From NCBI RefSeq assembly GCF_032191775.1, contig NZ_CP132507.1, forward strand, positions 893,001 to 957,000: a DNA stretch of 64,000 nucleotides, written 5' to 3'. The stretch comes from Rhodoferax mekongensis (GTDB lineage Bacteria; Pseudomonadota; Gammaproteobacteria; Burkholderiales; Burkholderiaceae_C). Below, one piece after another: positions 55,557 through 64,000 of the stretch. The first letter of the stretch is position 1. Every line of letters begins with the position of its first letter. Both the position numbers and the translations under genes were made by a program. The notes beneath the pieces were generated by a model. The model was not told the origin of the DNA. It was given only the letters and a program-made list of their open reading frames with translations, and searched no databases.

Positions 55557-56384
55557 TTACTTCGCAAACCGCTTGCGCGTCAACGCCAACGCCACCCAGA
55601 ACGACACCACCGCGTAGCCCACCAGTACCCCCAGATGCCGCATGGTGTCGGTCGGCCACTGGTCCATGAACAGTGGCCGTACCAGCGCCACGGCGTTGGA
55701 CAGGGGCAGCCAGTCGGCCACCACGCGCACCGCTTGGGGCAGCTGTTCCAGCGGGAAGAACACACCGCTCAAAAACATCATGGGCGTGAGGAATAGCGTG
55801 AAGTAGTAGGTGAAAAAGTCGTAGCCCTTGGCCAGCGCGTTGAAGATGAGCGCAATGCAGCTGAAGGTGATACCTACCCCCAGCAAAATGGGCCAGGCCA
55901 CCAGTAGTTTGGGGCTGTGGCTGATGCTCAGGGCCAGCATCACGCCCATGATGGCGGTGACGGTGAACAGCGACTTGAAGGCCGCCCACAGCATCTCCGC
56001 CAGCACCACGTTGTCGAGGCTCACGGGCGCGTTCATGATGCCGTCCCAGGTCTTTTGCACATGCATGCGGCTGAACGCGGAGTACAGCGCTTCAAATGAG
56101 GCCGATTGCATGGCGCTCATGCAAATGGAGCCGCTGGCCAGAAACAGGATGTAGGGCACTTGCTGCCCGTTCACCGTGATCTGCCCGACCAGCGCACCCA
56201 TGCCGTAGCCGAAGGCGACCAGCCACATCAAGGGCTCGGCAATATTGCCCACCAGGCTGGGAATGGCCAGCTTGCGCCAGACCAGCAGGTTGCGCAAAAA
56301 CACCGGCCAGAAACGCATGGATAGCTCGGGCGCGCGCCAGATGCTCTGAGGCTTGAGAAGTGGGGCAGTTGTGGGGGTGCTCAT
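55557..56384 (-). CDS. ABC-2 type permease (NodJ-like)
   Basis: A 275-residue membrane protein with six hydrophobic segments, of the ABC-2 family close to NodJ. It shows VGNIAEPLMWLVAFGYGMG, MSAMQSASFEALYSAFSRM and the late MMFLSGVFFPLEQLP. With the ATPase upstream (one base between the genes) it forms a complete exporter. NodIJ-like pairs in betaproteobacteria are common and not linked to nodulation; a lipid or polysaccharide substrate is likely. Confidence 0.93.
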   Translation of the reverse strand: MSTPTTAPLLKPQSIWRAPELSMRFWPVFLRNLLVWRKLAIPSLVGNIAEPLMWLVAFGYGMGALVGQITVNGQQVPYILFLASGSICMSAMQSASFEALYSAFSRMHVQKTWDGIMNAPVSLDNVVLAEMLWAAFKSLFTVTAIMGVMLALSISHSPKLLVAWPILLGVGITFSCIALIFNALAKGYDFFTYYFTLFLTPMMFLSGVFFPLEQLPQAVRVVADWLPLSNAVALVRPLFMDQWPTDTMRHLGVLVGYAVVSFWVALALTRKRFAK

Positions 56385-56385
56385 A

Positions 56386-57318
56386 TCAGGCGTCCTCTCG
56401 GATCTGGCGTCCGGTCAATTTCAAAAACAGGTCTTCCAGATTGGCCGGGCGGTGCAGGGTGCGCAGCTGGGGGTGGGCTGCAAGCGCCTGCAACAGCGGC
56501 GCGGAATCCTGGGTGTAGAAGAACACGGTCTCGCCGCTGACTTCGACCCGCGCAGCAAGGTTGCGCAAAGGGCTGTCCACCAGCGCCTGAGCGCCTACAC
56601 CAAACACCTCGACCACATCGGGCTCGAGGTGGGCAGCAATCAGGTCGCGTGGGGTGCCTTCGGCAATTTTCTTGCCATGGTCCAACACCAGCAGGCGGTT
56701 GCACAGGCGCTCGGCCTCGTCCATGAAGTGGGTGGTCAGCAGAATCGACTTGCCCTGCTGCAACAAGACCTGCAGCCGCTCCCACATGAGGTGGCGGGCT
56801 TGCGGGTCCAGCCCGGTGGTGGGCTCGTCGAGCAGCAGCAGCTTGGGGTCATTCACCAGTGCGCGGGCCAGGCTCAAGCGCCGGCGCATGCCGCCGGACA
56901 ATTCGCCGGGCTTTGCATTGGCTTTGTGGGTCAGCGCCGCAAACTCCAACAGCTGCGGAATGCGAGCCTTGATCGCGGCATCCTTCATGCCGAAGTAACG
57001 GCCATAGACCAGCAGGTTCTCCGCGCAGGTGAAGTCCGGGTCCAGGGTGTCGAACTGGGTGACCACGCCCAGTTGCGCCTTGATGGCCATGGCCTCATGG
57101 GGCATTTGCAAGCCCATGGCCGTGATGGTGCCGCCGTCGGGCAGCGTGTGGCCCAGGCACATGCGGATGGTGGTGGTTTTGCCTGCACCGTTGGGGCCGA
57201 TGACGCCCAGGCACTCGCCCGGTGCGATGTGGAAGGACAGGTCTTTGACGACCTCGGCATCGCCGTAGCGCTTGTGCAGGTGCTCGACTTGGAAAAAGGT
57301 GGAGTTCGGTGTTGCCAT
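56386..57318 (-). CDS. ABC transporter ATPase (NodI-like)
   Basis: A 310-residue ATPase. Walker [14 protein letters not shown], signature [15 protein letters not shown] and Walker [14 protein letters not shown] are intact. The C-terminal extension of about 70 residues, with [18 protein letters not shown], is typical of DrrA/NodI-type exporters. The start [19 protein letters not shown] overlaps the stop of the AMP nucleosidase gene by one base (TAATG). It partners with the NodJ-like permease. Confidence 0.95.
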   Translation of the reverse strand: MATPNSTFFQVEHLHKRYGDAEVVKDLSFHIAPGECLGVIGPNGAGKTTTIRMCLGHTLPDGGTITAMGLQMPHEAMAIKAQLGVVTQFDTLDPDFTCAENLLVYGRYFGMKDAAIKARIPQLLEFAALTHKANAKPGELSGGMRRRLSLARALVNDPKLLLLDEPTTGLDPQARHLMWERLQVLLQQGKSILLTTHFMDEAERLCNRLLVLDHGKKIAEGTPRDLIAAHLEPDVVEVFGVGAQALVDSPLRNLAARVEVSGETVFFYTQDSAPLLQALAAHPQLRTLHRPANLEDLFLKLTGRQIREDA

Positions 57319-58810
57319 TATTGAAATGCCACTTCCGCAAAACTGCGCAGCTTGCGGCTGTGCAACTGGTCTATGCCTTGAGAACGCAACAGCTCCAGGG
57401 CGCGGATGCCGATGCGCAAATGCTGGTCCACCCGCTCGCGGTAAAAGTGGTTGGCCATGCCGGGCAGCTTGATTTCGCCGTGCAGCGGTTTGTCGCTCAC
57501 GCACAGCAAGGTGCCGTAAGGCACGCGGAAGCGAAAGCCATTGGCGGCAATCGTGGCGCTTTCCATATCCAGCGCCACGGCACGGCTTTGGCTGAAGCGG
57601 CGCTGGGGCTGGTTGTCGGGCAGCAGCTCCCAGTTGCGGTTGTCGGTGCTGGCCACGGTGCCGGTGCGCATGATGCTCTTGAGTGCGCTGCCGCTCACCT
57701 GCGTCACATCGGCCACGGCTTGTTCCAAAGCGACCTGGATTTCGGCAAGCGCCGGAATCGGCACCCACAGCGGCAGCTCTTCGTCCAGCACATGGTCTTC
57801 GCGCACATAGCCATGGGCCAGCACATAGTCGCCTAGCTGCTGGCTGTTGCGCAGGCCCGCGCAGTGGCCCAGCATGATCCAGGCGTGCGGGCGCAATACG
57901 GCAATGTGGTCGGTGATGTTTTTGGCGTTGGCCGGGCCAACCCCGATGTTCACCATGGTGATGCCGGCGTTGTCGGCGCGCACCAGGTGGTAGCCGGGCA
58001 TCTGGGGCAGGCGGGGGGCTCTTTGCCCAGTGCGTCTGCGGCCTCTGGCGGCAGACCGACCCGGCGGGTAATCATGTTGCCGGGCTCCACGAAGGCGATG
58101 TACTCGCTGTCCGGGTCCTGCATGGCTTTGCGGCCCAGCGCGATGAACTCGTCAATGTAGAACTGGTAGTTGGTAAAGAGCACAAAGTTCTGGAAGTGCT
58201 CCGGGCCAGTGCCGGTGTAGTGGCGCAGGCGGTGCAGCGAGTAGTCCATGCGCGGCGCGGTGAACAGCGACAAAGGCAGGGGCTCTCCGGGGCGGGGCTG
58301 GTAGGTGCCGTTGGCAATGCCGTCGTCCATGGCGGCCAGGTCGGGCAGGTCGAACACATCGCGCATCAGGGTGCGGCGCTCGGCGCTCATCTGGCCTTCC
58401 ACATGGTCATGCTCGGCGAACGAAAAATGCACTGGAATCGGCTGGTTGCTGGTGGCCACCTCAATCTCGCCGCCATGGTTTTGCAGCAGCAGACGGAACT
58501 GCTCCAGGTAATAGCGGTGGTACAGGTCAGGCCGCGTGAGCGTGGTCTCGAACCGGCCGGGGCCTGCCACAAAGCCGTAGCTCAGGCAGGCAATGTCGGC
58601 GGCCGCCTTGCGGGACACGGTATCGGTGTGGATGCGCACCAGCGGGTAGCAGGCGCGTACATGGCCGCCCAGCTCTTCACCGGCCACAAAGCGCTGCATG
58701 GCCTGGCGCAAATGGCTGATGCTCTGGTCGTAAATGGCATGCACCTGGGCCAGGGCGGCGGCCGGGTCGGTAAAGCGGGCGGGGGCGATGAAGGGGGGCA
58801 GGCTGGTCAT
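57318..58810 (-). pseudogene. amn: AMP nucleosidase with a frameshift in a C-run
   Basis: This should be a single gene of about 497 codons. The 5' part (MTSLPPFIAPARF to [20 protein letters not shown]) ends in a wrong frame. The 3' part ([17 protein letters not shown] to [10 protein letters not shown]) continues in another frame. The break lies at the six-G run 58013-58018; one more base would restore [14 protein letters not shown]. Both halves match AMP nucleosidase, which splits AMP into adenine and ribose-5-phosphate; the C-terminal half is the nucleosidase domain. A homopolymer sequencing error is as likely as a true mutation. Confidence 0.85.
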
Positions 58811-58867
58811 GCCCCCATTGTGCCGCTGGAATACGTCAGTAGCGCGGCGGACGGCGTGGAGTAAAGT

Positions 58868-59221
58868 GTGGGCTTCAAAATACAAGTGCGCCCGGTGACC
58901 GACCCCAAAGACTCCCGTTTCTCAGAAACCGGCTTCCCCTCCTTGCAGTGGGAGGACGAGGATTTGGACACGCGCCCCCTGCCGCTTAATGAGCGCCCCT
59001 TGCAGGCACAGATTGACCATGAAATGGCCATCATTGCGGAACACCACATACGCATTGCCTTGGCGATAGAGAAGTTTTGGGGCCACCGGGATTGCGTGGA
59101 ATACATCCGCACCCTCATCCTGAACGGCGGCTATTCGGATGGCGCAACCAAGCGGGTTGGCTTCAAATCGGAAGTGATTTCGGCGCTGATCAATCTGACG
59201 GCGCTGCACCGGATCGAGTAG
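58868..59221 (+). CDS. Small conserved protein of unknown function
   Basis: A 117-residue acidic N-terminal and helical protein with no signal peptide. The core QIDHEMAIIAEHHIRIALAI and EFWGHRDCVEYIRTLILNGGY-like region (KFWGHRDCVEYIRTLILNGG) looks structured and conserved. The start is a GTG at 58868, but a slightly later GTG is also possible. It is divergent from amn. Its end overlaps the convergent cysteine-rich gene by 32 bp. I do not recognise a family. Confidence 0.65.
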   Translation: MGFKIQVRPVTDPKDSRFSETGFPSLQWEDEDLDTRPLPLNERPLQAQIDHEMAIIAEHHIRIALAIEKFWGHRDCVEYIRTLILNGGYSDGATKRVGFKSEVISALINLTALHRIE

Positions 59222-59423
59222 CACAAGCCTCGCAAATGCAGGCTTGGCCCCGCGCCTGTGCGGGAATGCGGCTCAGCAGTTCCGCACTGAAATCCACTTG
59301 GGTGCACCAGCATGGGCCCTGCGGCTGGCCGGTCATTTTTTCAATTTCCATGGCGCAACGGTTTCCCTGGCCGCACACAGGGCACACTTCGGGGTTGACG
59401 TTGGCAGCGGGTGTTTCAGACAT
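59190..59423 (-). CDS. Cysteine-rich CWC-family protein
   Basis: A 77-residue protein. The pairs CPVCGQGNRCAME, GPCWC and CICEAC give eight cysteines, matching the small 'cysteine-rich CWC' family of unknown function that probably binds metal. MSETPAANVNPEVC at 59423 is the start. It overlaps the opposite-strand gene at its 3' end. Confidence 0.85.
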   Translation of the reverse strand: MSETPAANVNPEVCPVCGQGNRCAMEIEKMTGQPQGPCWCTQVDFSAELLSRIPAQARGQACICEACATRSGAAPSD

Positions 59424-59472
59424 GAAGCTTGCAGTGTAGCCAGACCCCAACCGCACCTCAGAGGAGAACCCC

Positions 59473-59955
59473 TTGGCCGTAGAAATAGAACGCAAGTTTC
59501 TGGTGACGGGCGATGCCTGGCGCAACGACAGTGGCGTGTTGTACCGGCAGGGCTACCTCAACCGGGACAAGGTGCGCACCGTGCGCATCCGCATTGCGGG
59601 GAATGCGGCCTTTCTTACCATCAAAGGCAAAAGCACCGGGGCGACCCGGGCTGAGTTTGAGTATCCGGTGCCCCTGGACGATGCGCAGGCCCTGATGGCC
59701 TTGTGTGATGGCCCATTGATAGAGAAAACCCGCTATGTCGTGCTGCATGCAGGTCACCGTTGGGAGGTGGACGAGTTTGCAGGGGACAACGCCGGTTTGG
59801 TGGTGGCCGAGCTGGAGCTGGGCACAGAGGACGAGGCCTTTGAGCGCCCCGCGTGGTTGGGTGAGGAGGTCACCCACGACGCGCGCTACTTCAACTCCAA
59901 TCTGGCCACGCAGCCGATTAGTACGTGGAGTACATCCCATGAAGGCTTGGGATAA
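59473..59955 (+). CDS. CYTH-domain protein (inorganic triphosphatase-like)
   Basis: A 160-residue protein with the CYTH tunnel fold. VEIERKFLV at 3-11 is the signature, followed by alternating charged beta strands (VRTVRIRIAGNAAFLTIKGK, AEFEYPVPL, WEVDEFAGDNAGLVVAELEL). CYTH proteins hydrolyse triphosphate; some are adenylate cyclases. The start is a TTG (59473) with AGAGGAG upstream. It is divergent from the CWC gene (49 bp). Confidence 0.9.
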   Translation: MAVEIERKFLVTGDAWRNDSGVLYRQGYLNRDKVRTVRIRIAGNAAFLTIKGKSTGATRAEFEYPVPLDDAQALMALCDGPLIEKTRYVVLHAGHRWEVDEFAGDNAGLVVAELELGTEDEAFERPAWLGEEVTHDARYFNSNLATQPISTWSTSHEGLG

Positions 59956-60012
59956 AAATGGCCTCTAGCGCTCATTGGGTTTGCGCCAGTAGCTCCTGTT
60001 TTTATAGCAAAA
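59953..60012 (-). repeat. Dispersed repeat, family A, copy 7 (between CYTH gene and lrp)
   Basis: On the minus strand: GCTATA, then GAGCTACTGGCGCA, then AGCGCTAGAGGCC. A diverged copy filling the gap between two convergent genes. Confidence 0.65.
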
Positions 60013-60064
60013 TTAGCTCGCGCGGGTGTACCGGATGATGGGCCGTCAGAGCCTGCGGTTGCGC

Positions 60065-60532
60065 TTATTCGTCTACCGGCACGTACAGGTCGGACTTCAT
60101 CGCATCGATCACCACATTGGTGGTCATGCGAATGACCTGGGGCACCTCGGCCATCAGCCGGGCGGAGAGGGCGTCGTACTCTTTCACGCTTTTGCTCAGG
60201 ATGACCATCACCAGGTCCACTGCACCGGTCACGTAAAAAAGCTGCTGCACCTCGGGTTCTTTTTGCACCCAGGCGCGAATGCGGGGCAGGGCCTCGTAGT
60301 TGTCCTTGAGCTCGATGCCGGCGATGAACTGCATGCGCTGGCCTACGACCTGCGGGTCCACGATGGCCACCTCGGCCGTAATCACCTTCTCGGCTCGCAG
60401 CCGGCGCAAGCGGCGTTGCACCGCGGATGCGGACAGGCCGACCGCCTCGGCAATCACTTCTGCATTGACCTGGCAATCGCGTTGCACGAACTCCAGAATC
60501 TTGCGGTCAAAGGGGTCCAAAGGCGTTTCCAT
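60065..60532 (-). CDS. Lrp/AsnC-family regulator
   Basis: A 155-residue regulator. The helix-turn-helix (LDPFDRKILEFVQRDCQVN to LSASAVQRRLRRLRAEKVI) is followed by the RAM domain (QQLFYVTGAVDLVMVILSKS). The start is METPLDPFDRK (60532). It is divergent from the amino-acid ABC importer across a 305-bp region and is a good candidate regulator of it. It is distinct from the Lrp at 24835. Confidence 0.93.
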   Translation of the reverse strand: METPLDPFDRKILEFVQRDCQVNAEVIAEAVGLSASAVQRRLRRLRAEKVITAEVAIVDPQVVGQRMQFIAGIELKDNYEALPRIRAWVQKEPEVQQLFYVTGAVDLVMVILSKSVKEYDALSARLMAEVPQVIRMTTNVVIDAMKSDLYVPVDE

Positions 60533-60837
60533 CGCTTGATTGTAGGTAAAAGGGGGTGCTGAGCCTGCGCGGCGCGAAAGCGCTTGCTTATGCGGTTTTC
60601 CCGCGTTCAATGTGGCGAATACGCCGCCTGGCGCCATTTCTTTTGCGGAAACTTGAGCTTCCTTTGCGTCTCAAAAACACGTTTTTGCGTACCTAACGCG
60701 AGGTGCCGGGTGGCAGGTGGCTATAGACAACATGTTGTTGTTTTTGGCCACCCGATGTGCTTACTCCGGCGCAGGATGTCGTTCCCGTGATGGGATGTGG
60801 TCTGCCGGTTGACCGGTGTTGTCTGGAGTAACGAAGA
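60533..60837. promoter_or_regulatory. Divergent control region between lrp and the ABC importer
   Basis: 305 bp without a gene. It contains several dyads: CAAAAAC/GTTTTTG (60672-60687), ACAACATGTTGT (60727-60738), an outer GGGTGGC/GCCACCC pair around the latter (about 60705-60752), and CCGGT/ACCGG near 60815. TGGAG lies 12 bp before the importer start. This density suits Lrp-type binding but no site is proven. Confidence 0.45.
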
Positions 60838-61623
60838 ATGAATCGTCAGGTTGTGAAAGCTTTAGTGGGTGGTTGGTTGTTGGCCGCAGGTCTGGCCTAT
60901 GCCCAGGATGTGGTGCGTATCGGCACCCTGTCTGACTACCCTCCCTTTGAATACAAGGATGCGTCCGGCCAGCTCAAGGGCATGGAAATCGAGTTGGGCA
61001 ACGCGATGTGCAAGCACATGCAAGCCAAATGCGAATACGTGACCATGGACTTTGATGCCCTGATCCCTGCACTCAAAGCCAAAAAGATCGATGCCGTGCT
61101 GGCCCAGATGTCCATCACCGATGAGCGCAAGAAAGTGGTGGACTTCACCGACCTGTTCACCCTGGCACCGGTGCAATACGTGGCCAAGGTAGGCTCCGGC
61201 ATCAACGAAGACCCGGCCACCCTGCGCGGCAAGATAGTGGGCGTGTACAGCGGCTCCAATAGCGAGACTTACTTCAAGAAGCGCCTGCCCAAGGCAAAGT
61301 CCGGCATTGCCACCAAGTCCTACCCCAACCAGGACGCGATCTGGTTGGACCTGGAAGCCGGCCGCCTGAACACCACCTTGACCGACACCACTGTGGCCTA
61401 CGAGTGGCTGCAAAAAACCGGCAAGGCCAAGGGCTTCGACTTCGCCGGCAAGCCGGTGAACGATGTGGAAATTTTCGGCGAAGGCACCGGCATCGCCGTG
61501 CGCAAGGGCGACGCCCTGAAGGCCCGCTTCAACGCCGCCATCAAGAAGGTGCTGACCGACGGCACCTTTGCGGCCGAGAACAAAAAGGTGTTTCCGTTTA
61601 GCATTGCTCCCGCTAGCAAGTAA
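60838..61623 (+). CDS. Amino-acid ABC transporter substrate-binding protein
   Basis: A 261-residue periplasmic binding protein of family 3 (ArgT/HisJ/GlnH type). A signal peptide ends AYAQD (about 1-23). DVVRIGTLSDYPPFEYKDASG and MEIELGNAMC form the first lobe, and ITDERKKVVDFTDLF and GVYSGSNSETYF follow. The ligand is polar or cationic amino acids by family. It is first in an importer operon ending at mmuM, which might mean S-methylmethionine or methionine, but that is inference. Confidence 0.94.
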   Translation: MNRQVVKALVGGWLLAAGLAYAQDVVRIGTLSDYPPFEYKDASGQLKGMEIELGNAMCKHMQAKCEYVTMDFDALIPALKAKKIDAVLAQMSITDERKKVVDFTDLFTLAPVQYVAKVGSGINEDPATLRGKIVGVYSGSNSETYFKKRLPKAKSGIATKSYPNQDAIWLDLEAGRLNTTLTDTTVAYEWLQKTGKAKGFDFAGKPVNDVEIFGEGTGIAVRKGDALKARFNAAIKKVLTDGTFAAENKKVFPFSIAPASK

Positions 61624-61629
61624 CTGACA

Positions 61630-61659
61630 GGCCGCCACCGCCCCGAGCGGGTGGTGGCC
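61630..61659 (+). other. Intercistronic hairpin between binding protein and permease genes
   Basis: GGCCGCCACC, nine-base loop, GGTGGTGGCC: a very stable stem without a T-run, in the 55-bp gap. Such hairpins often protect the upstream mRNA so that binding protein is made in excess. Confidence 0.6.
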
Positions 61660-61678
61660 GCGCTTTCCCGGAGTCGAG

Positions 61679-62359
61679 ATGGATGTTTTGCAGGCCTACA
61701 CGGGCCAGCTGCTGCAAGGTGCGCTGATGACCGTGCAACTGGCCTGCGCCGCCTTGGTCTGCGGGCTGGTGTTGGGCTTGGTGCTGGCGGCTTGCCAGCT
61801 CAGCCGCCACACCTGGCTGCGTCGTCCGGTGGCGGTGCTCACCGGCGTGCTGCGCGGGGTGCCCGAGTTTCTGGTGGTGCTGGTGTGCTACTTCGGGCTG
61901 TCCAACCTCATCAACAACCACTTTGACAGTGCGTTTGACATCAGCCCGTTTTTTGCGGGCGTGGTGTCTTTGGCGCTGGTGATGGGGGCCTATGCCTCTG
62001 AGGTGTTTCGCGGCAGTTTTGTGGCGCTGGAGCGCGGGCAGCTGGAAGCCGCCCGCTCGCTGGGCCTGAGCCCGGTGCAAACCTTCTTTCTGGTGCGCTT
62101 GCCACAGGCTTGGCGCATCGCCATTCCCAGTCTGGGCAACCTCTGGCAATCCCTGCTCAAAGACACCTCGCTGGTGTCGGTGGTGGGCCTGGAAGACTTG
62201 CTGAAAAAGTCCAACATGGCGGCGCAGGCTTCGCATCAGCCGTTCCTGTTTTTGATGGCGGCAGCCGTGATGTATTTCTGCCTGCTGGCGCTGTCTGACC
62301 CGCTGGTCTCCGCACTGGAGCGGCGTGCGCAGCGCCCTTATCAGGCCCACCGCAGCTAG
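61679..62359 (+). CDS. Amino-acid ABC transporter permease (first)
   Basis: A 226-residue inner-membrane permease with five helices, of the HisM/GlnP type. The cytoplasmic loop QLEAARSLGLSPVQTFFLVRLPQAWRIAIP is the ATPase-contacting EAA motif. LRGVPEFLVVLVCYFGL is the other conserved part. It is followed by a second permease two bases after the stop. Confidence 0.94.
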   Translation: MDVLQAYTGQLLQGALMTVQLACAALVCGLVLGLVLAACQLSRHTWLRRPVAVLTGVLRGVPEFLVVLVCYFGLSNLINNHFDSAFDISPFFAGVVSLALVMGAYASEVFRGSFVALERGQLEAARSLGLSPVQTFFLVRLPQAWRIAIPSLGNLWQSLLKDTSLVSVVGLEDLLKKSNMAAQASHQPFLFLMAAAVMYFCLLALSDPLVSALERRAQRPYQAHRS

Positions 62360-62361
62360 CC

Positions 62362-63057
62362 ATGGACGCCTGGTTCACCGACATCCTCGTCCTGCTGCAG
62401 GACAACCGCGCCGAGCTGTGGGAAGGCTTGATTGTTACCCTGCAGCTGTGGGCGGCTTCCGGAGCCGCCGGTTTGGTGCTGGCGCTGGGCTTGGCTCTCG
62501 GCGCGACGCATGGCGGGCCGGTGCTGAAGCGGCTGGTGCGTGTGTACAGTGCGGCCTTTCGCGGCACGCCGCTGCTGGTGCAAATGTTCCTGCTCTATTA
62601 CGGGCTCAGCCAGTTTGAATGGGTGAGGGCGTCTGCTGCGTGGGTGGTGCTGGAGGATGCGTTTTACTGCGGGCTCATCGCCTTGACGCTCAATATAGCT
62701 GCCTACATGGCCGAAGACATTCGCGCCGGCCTACTTGCCGTTCCCTTGGGGCAGCAGGAGGCGGCCCGCGCCTTCGGCATGCCGGGCGGCACGCTCTTGC
62801 GCCGCATCGTGCTACCGCAGGCATTGCGCATCGCCACTCCCGCTTTGGGGAACGAGGTGGTGTCCTTGCTCAAAGCCACGGCGCTGGTAAGCACCATCAC
62901 CGTGTTTGACCTGACCGGTGTGGCCCGTCGCCTGTCCACCGAGTCGTACACCACGGATGCGCTGGTGCTGGCTGGCGTGGTCTATGGCGTGCTGACCCTG
63001 CTGATTTCGGCGGGTGTGCATTTTCTGGAGCGACGCCGCAAAAGCCACGCTGCGTGA
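62362..63057 (+). CDS. Amino-acid ABC transporter permease (second)
   Basis: A 231-residue permease with five helices, the partner of the preceding one. FRGTPLLVQMFLLYYGL and the EAA loop QQEAARAFGMPGGTLLRRIVLPQALRIATP are intact. The ATP-binding subunit does not follow; mmuM does, 88 bp on. The ATPase may lie beyond the right edge or elsewhere. Confidence 0.94.
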   Translation: MDAWFTDILVLLQDNRAELWEGLIVTLQLWAASGAAGLVLALGLALGATHGGPVLKRLVRVYSAAFRGTPLLVQMFLLYYGLSQFEWVRASAAWVVLEDAFYCGLIALTLNIAAYMAEDIRAGLLAVPLGQQEAARAFGMPGGTLLRRIVLPQALRIATPALGNEVVSLLKATALVSTITVFDLTGVARRLSTESYTTDALVLAGVVYGVLTLLISAGVHFLERRRKSHAA

Positions 63058-63145
63058 GCTGCTTGTGTGCACAGAGGCCTGGCAAATTGCCGCCGCAGCG
63101 CGGGCGCTTTGTCTAAGCTCATCCTCGAATTTTTGAATGATCCCC

Positions 63146-64000
63146 ATGATGCTGAATCCCCTGAATAGTTTTCTCGCCCACGACCGCCTGATGGTGCTGG
63201 ACGGCGCCCTGGCCACCGAGCTGGAGCGCCGTGGCGCCAACCTGAATGACGCGCTGTGGTCTGCCAAGCTGCTGATCGAACAACCCGAGCTCATTCGCGC
63301 GGTGCATGCGGACTACTTTGCCGCCGGCGCCGATGTGGCCACCACCGCCAGCTACCAAGCCACCTTTGAAGCGTTTACCCGCCGTGGCATGAGCCGGGCG
63401 GAGGCAGCGGATTTGATGCGCCTGTCGGTGACTCTGGCCTGCGAGGCGCGCGATGCCTTCTGGGCCGAGCCCTCGAACCGCGTGGGGCGCCTGCGTCCGC
63501 TGGTGGCTGCCTCGGTAGGCCCGTATGGCGCTATGCTGGCCGATGGCTCGGAGTACCGCGGCCACTACGGCCTGAGCCGTGCCGCGCTGGCCGACTTCCA
63601 CCGCGAACGCATGCAGGTGCTGTCTAGCTCTGGCGCTGACCTGCTGGCCTGCGAGACGATTCCGTGCCTGGACGAAGCTTTGGCGATTGCTGATGTGCTT
63701 GCAGAGCAAAACAACATGACTGCGTGGATCAGCTTCTCTTGCAAAGACGGCGAGCACAACGTGCAGGGCGAGCGCTTGGCAGACTGCGTGGCTGTGCTGG
63801 AGGCCTACCCGCACATCGTTGCCATCGGTGTGAACTGCACGGCGCCTGAGCATGTGGCCAGCTTGGTCGAGCAGGCAAAGGCCCGCACCACCAAGCCGGT
63901 GCTGGTCTACCCGAACTCCGGTGAGCATTACGACGCCGAAGGCAAGGTTTGGACCGGTGCTTGCAACCCGGCGGATGCTTACGCAGAGATGGCTGCGCGC
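63146..64000 (+). CDS. mmuM: Homocysteine S-methyltransferase (3' end outside the window)
   Basis: The first 285 residues are visible. The enzyme transfers a methyl group from S-methylmethionine (or SAM) to homocysteine, giving methionine. MVLDGALATELERRGANLNDALWSAKLL is the MmuM start region. The zinc-binding GVNCTAPEHV is present at about 230; the later GGCC motif would be beyond the edge. YPNSGEHYDAEGKVW is also conserved. The two consecutive ATGs at 63146 and 63149 are both possible starts. Confidence 0.95.
   Translation, partial: MMLNPLNSFLAHDRLMVLDGALATELERRGANLNDALWSAKLLIEQPELIRAVHADYFAAGADVATTASYQATFEAFTRRGMSRAEAADLMRLSVTLACEARDAFWAEPSNRVGRLRPLVAASVGPYGAMLADGSEYRGHYGLSRAALADFHRERMQVLSSSGADLLACETIPCLDEALAIADVLAEQNNMTAWISFSCKDGEHNVQGERLADCVAVLEAYPHIVAIGVNCTAPEHVASLVEQAKARTTKPVLVYPNSGEHYDAEGKVWTGACNPADAYAEMAAR

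Overview
The window looks like a chromosomal segment of a betaproteobacterium of the family Comamonadaceae, of the Rhodoferax / Polaromonas / Curvibacter type. The evidence is roughly 60% GC, dense coding, betaproteobacterial gene orders (hpf-ptsN-hprK, leuS-lptE-holA-proA, gshA-kup-gshB, nudJ-mnmA) and two short dispersed repeat families that I associate with this family. I saw no rRNA, tRNA, CRISPR array, transposase, integrase or phage gene. The assignment to family level is an inference from gene content.

Layout. 1-6.5 kb (minus strand): a surface-adhesion locus in the order small T1SS-associated protein, LapB-like ABC exporter, LapC-like adaptor, LuxR-type regulator, then a giant LapA-like adhesin. 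The adhesin runs off the left edge and carries nucleotide-identical 756-bp tandem repeats. 6.6-8.3 kb: mnmA and nudJ. 8.4-13.2 kb: pntAA-pntAB-pntB transhydrogenase and fadD. 13.3-16.5 kb: mtnN, corA behind a structured leader, and an MFS exporter. 16.6-19.6 kb: hpf, ptsN, hprK, fur, bamE. 19.6-21.5 kb: dapB and an ExbB/ExbD motor pair. 21.5-30.5 kb: leuS-lptE, an inserted Lrp / ornithine cyclodeaminase / arginase cassette, then holA, an unknown gene and proA. 30.6-37.5 kb: a GGDEF diguanylate cyclase, gshA, kup, benE, gshB. 37.6-46.1 kb: a secreted PKD protein, a class II amidotransferase, a small tautomerase, a GT39-like glycosyltransferase with a PAP2 phosphatase, terC behind a yybP-ykoY manganese riboswitch, exoD, a DUF2520 protein, an epimerase and a degenerate PAP2 protein. 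46.1-55.2 kb: srkA, a GlxA-like regulator, the glutathione-dependent formaldehyde dehydrogenase, a kinase-USP fusion overlapping a metallophosphoesterase gene, a mini K+ channel, ohrR-ohr and a GMC oxidoreductase. 55.2-60.5 kb: a TonB-domain protein, a NodIJ-like ABC exporter, a frameshifted AMP nucleosidase, a cysteine-rich protein, a CYTH protein and a second Lrp. 60.8-64 kb: an amino-acid ABC importer without an ATPase gene, and mmuM cut by the right edge.

How the parts fit. The left end is a biofilm adhesion and secretion module of the Lap type: it has a retention module, a TAAG cleavage motif, an exporter and an adaptor. The middle holds redox and glutathione genes (pnt, gshA, gshB, adhC, ohr) and nitrogen/amino-acid genes (arginase to ornithine to proline, proA, two Lrp regulators).

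The most unusual features are these. (1) A roughly 55-bp repeat occurs seven times. It either supplies stop codons at gene ends or is read in one and the same frame inside leuS, benE and srkA. (2) srkA is invaded by two different repeat families without losing its frame. (3) A Ser/Thr kinase is fused to a universal-stress domain and translationally coupled to a phosphoesterase. (4) The corA and kup leaders look like RNA regulators that I cannot name.
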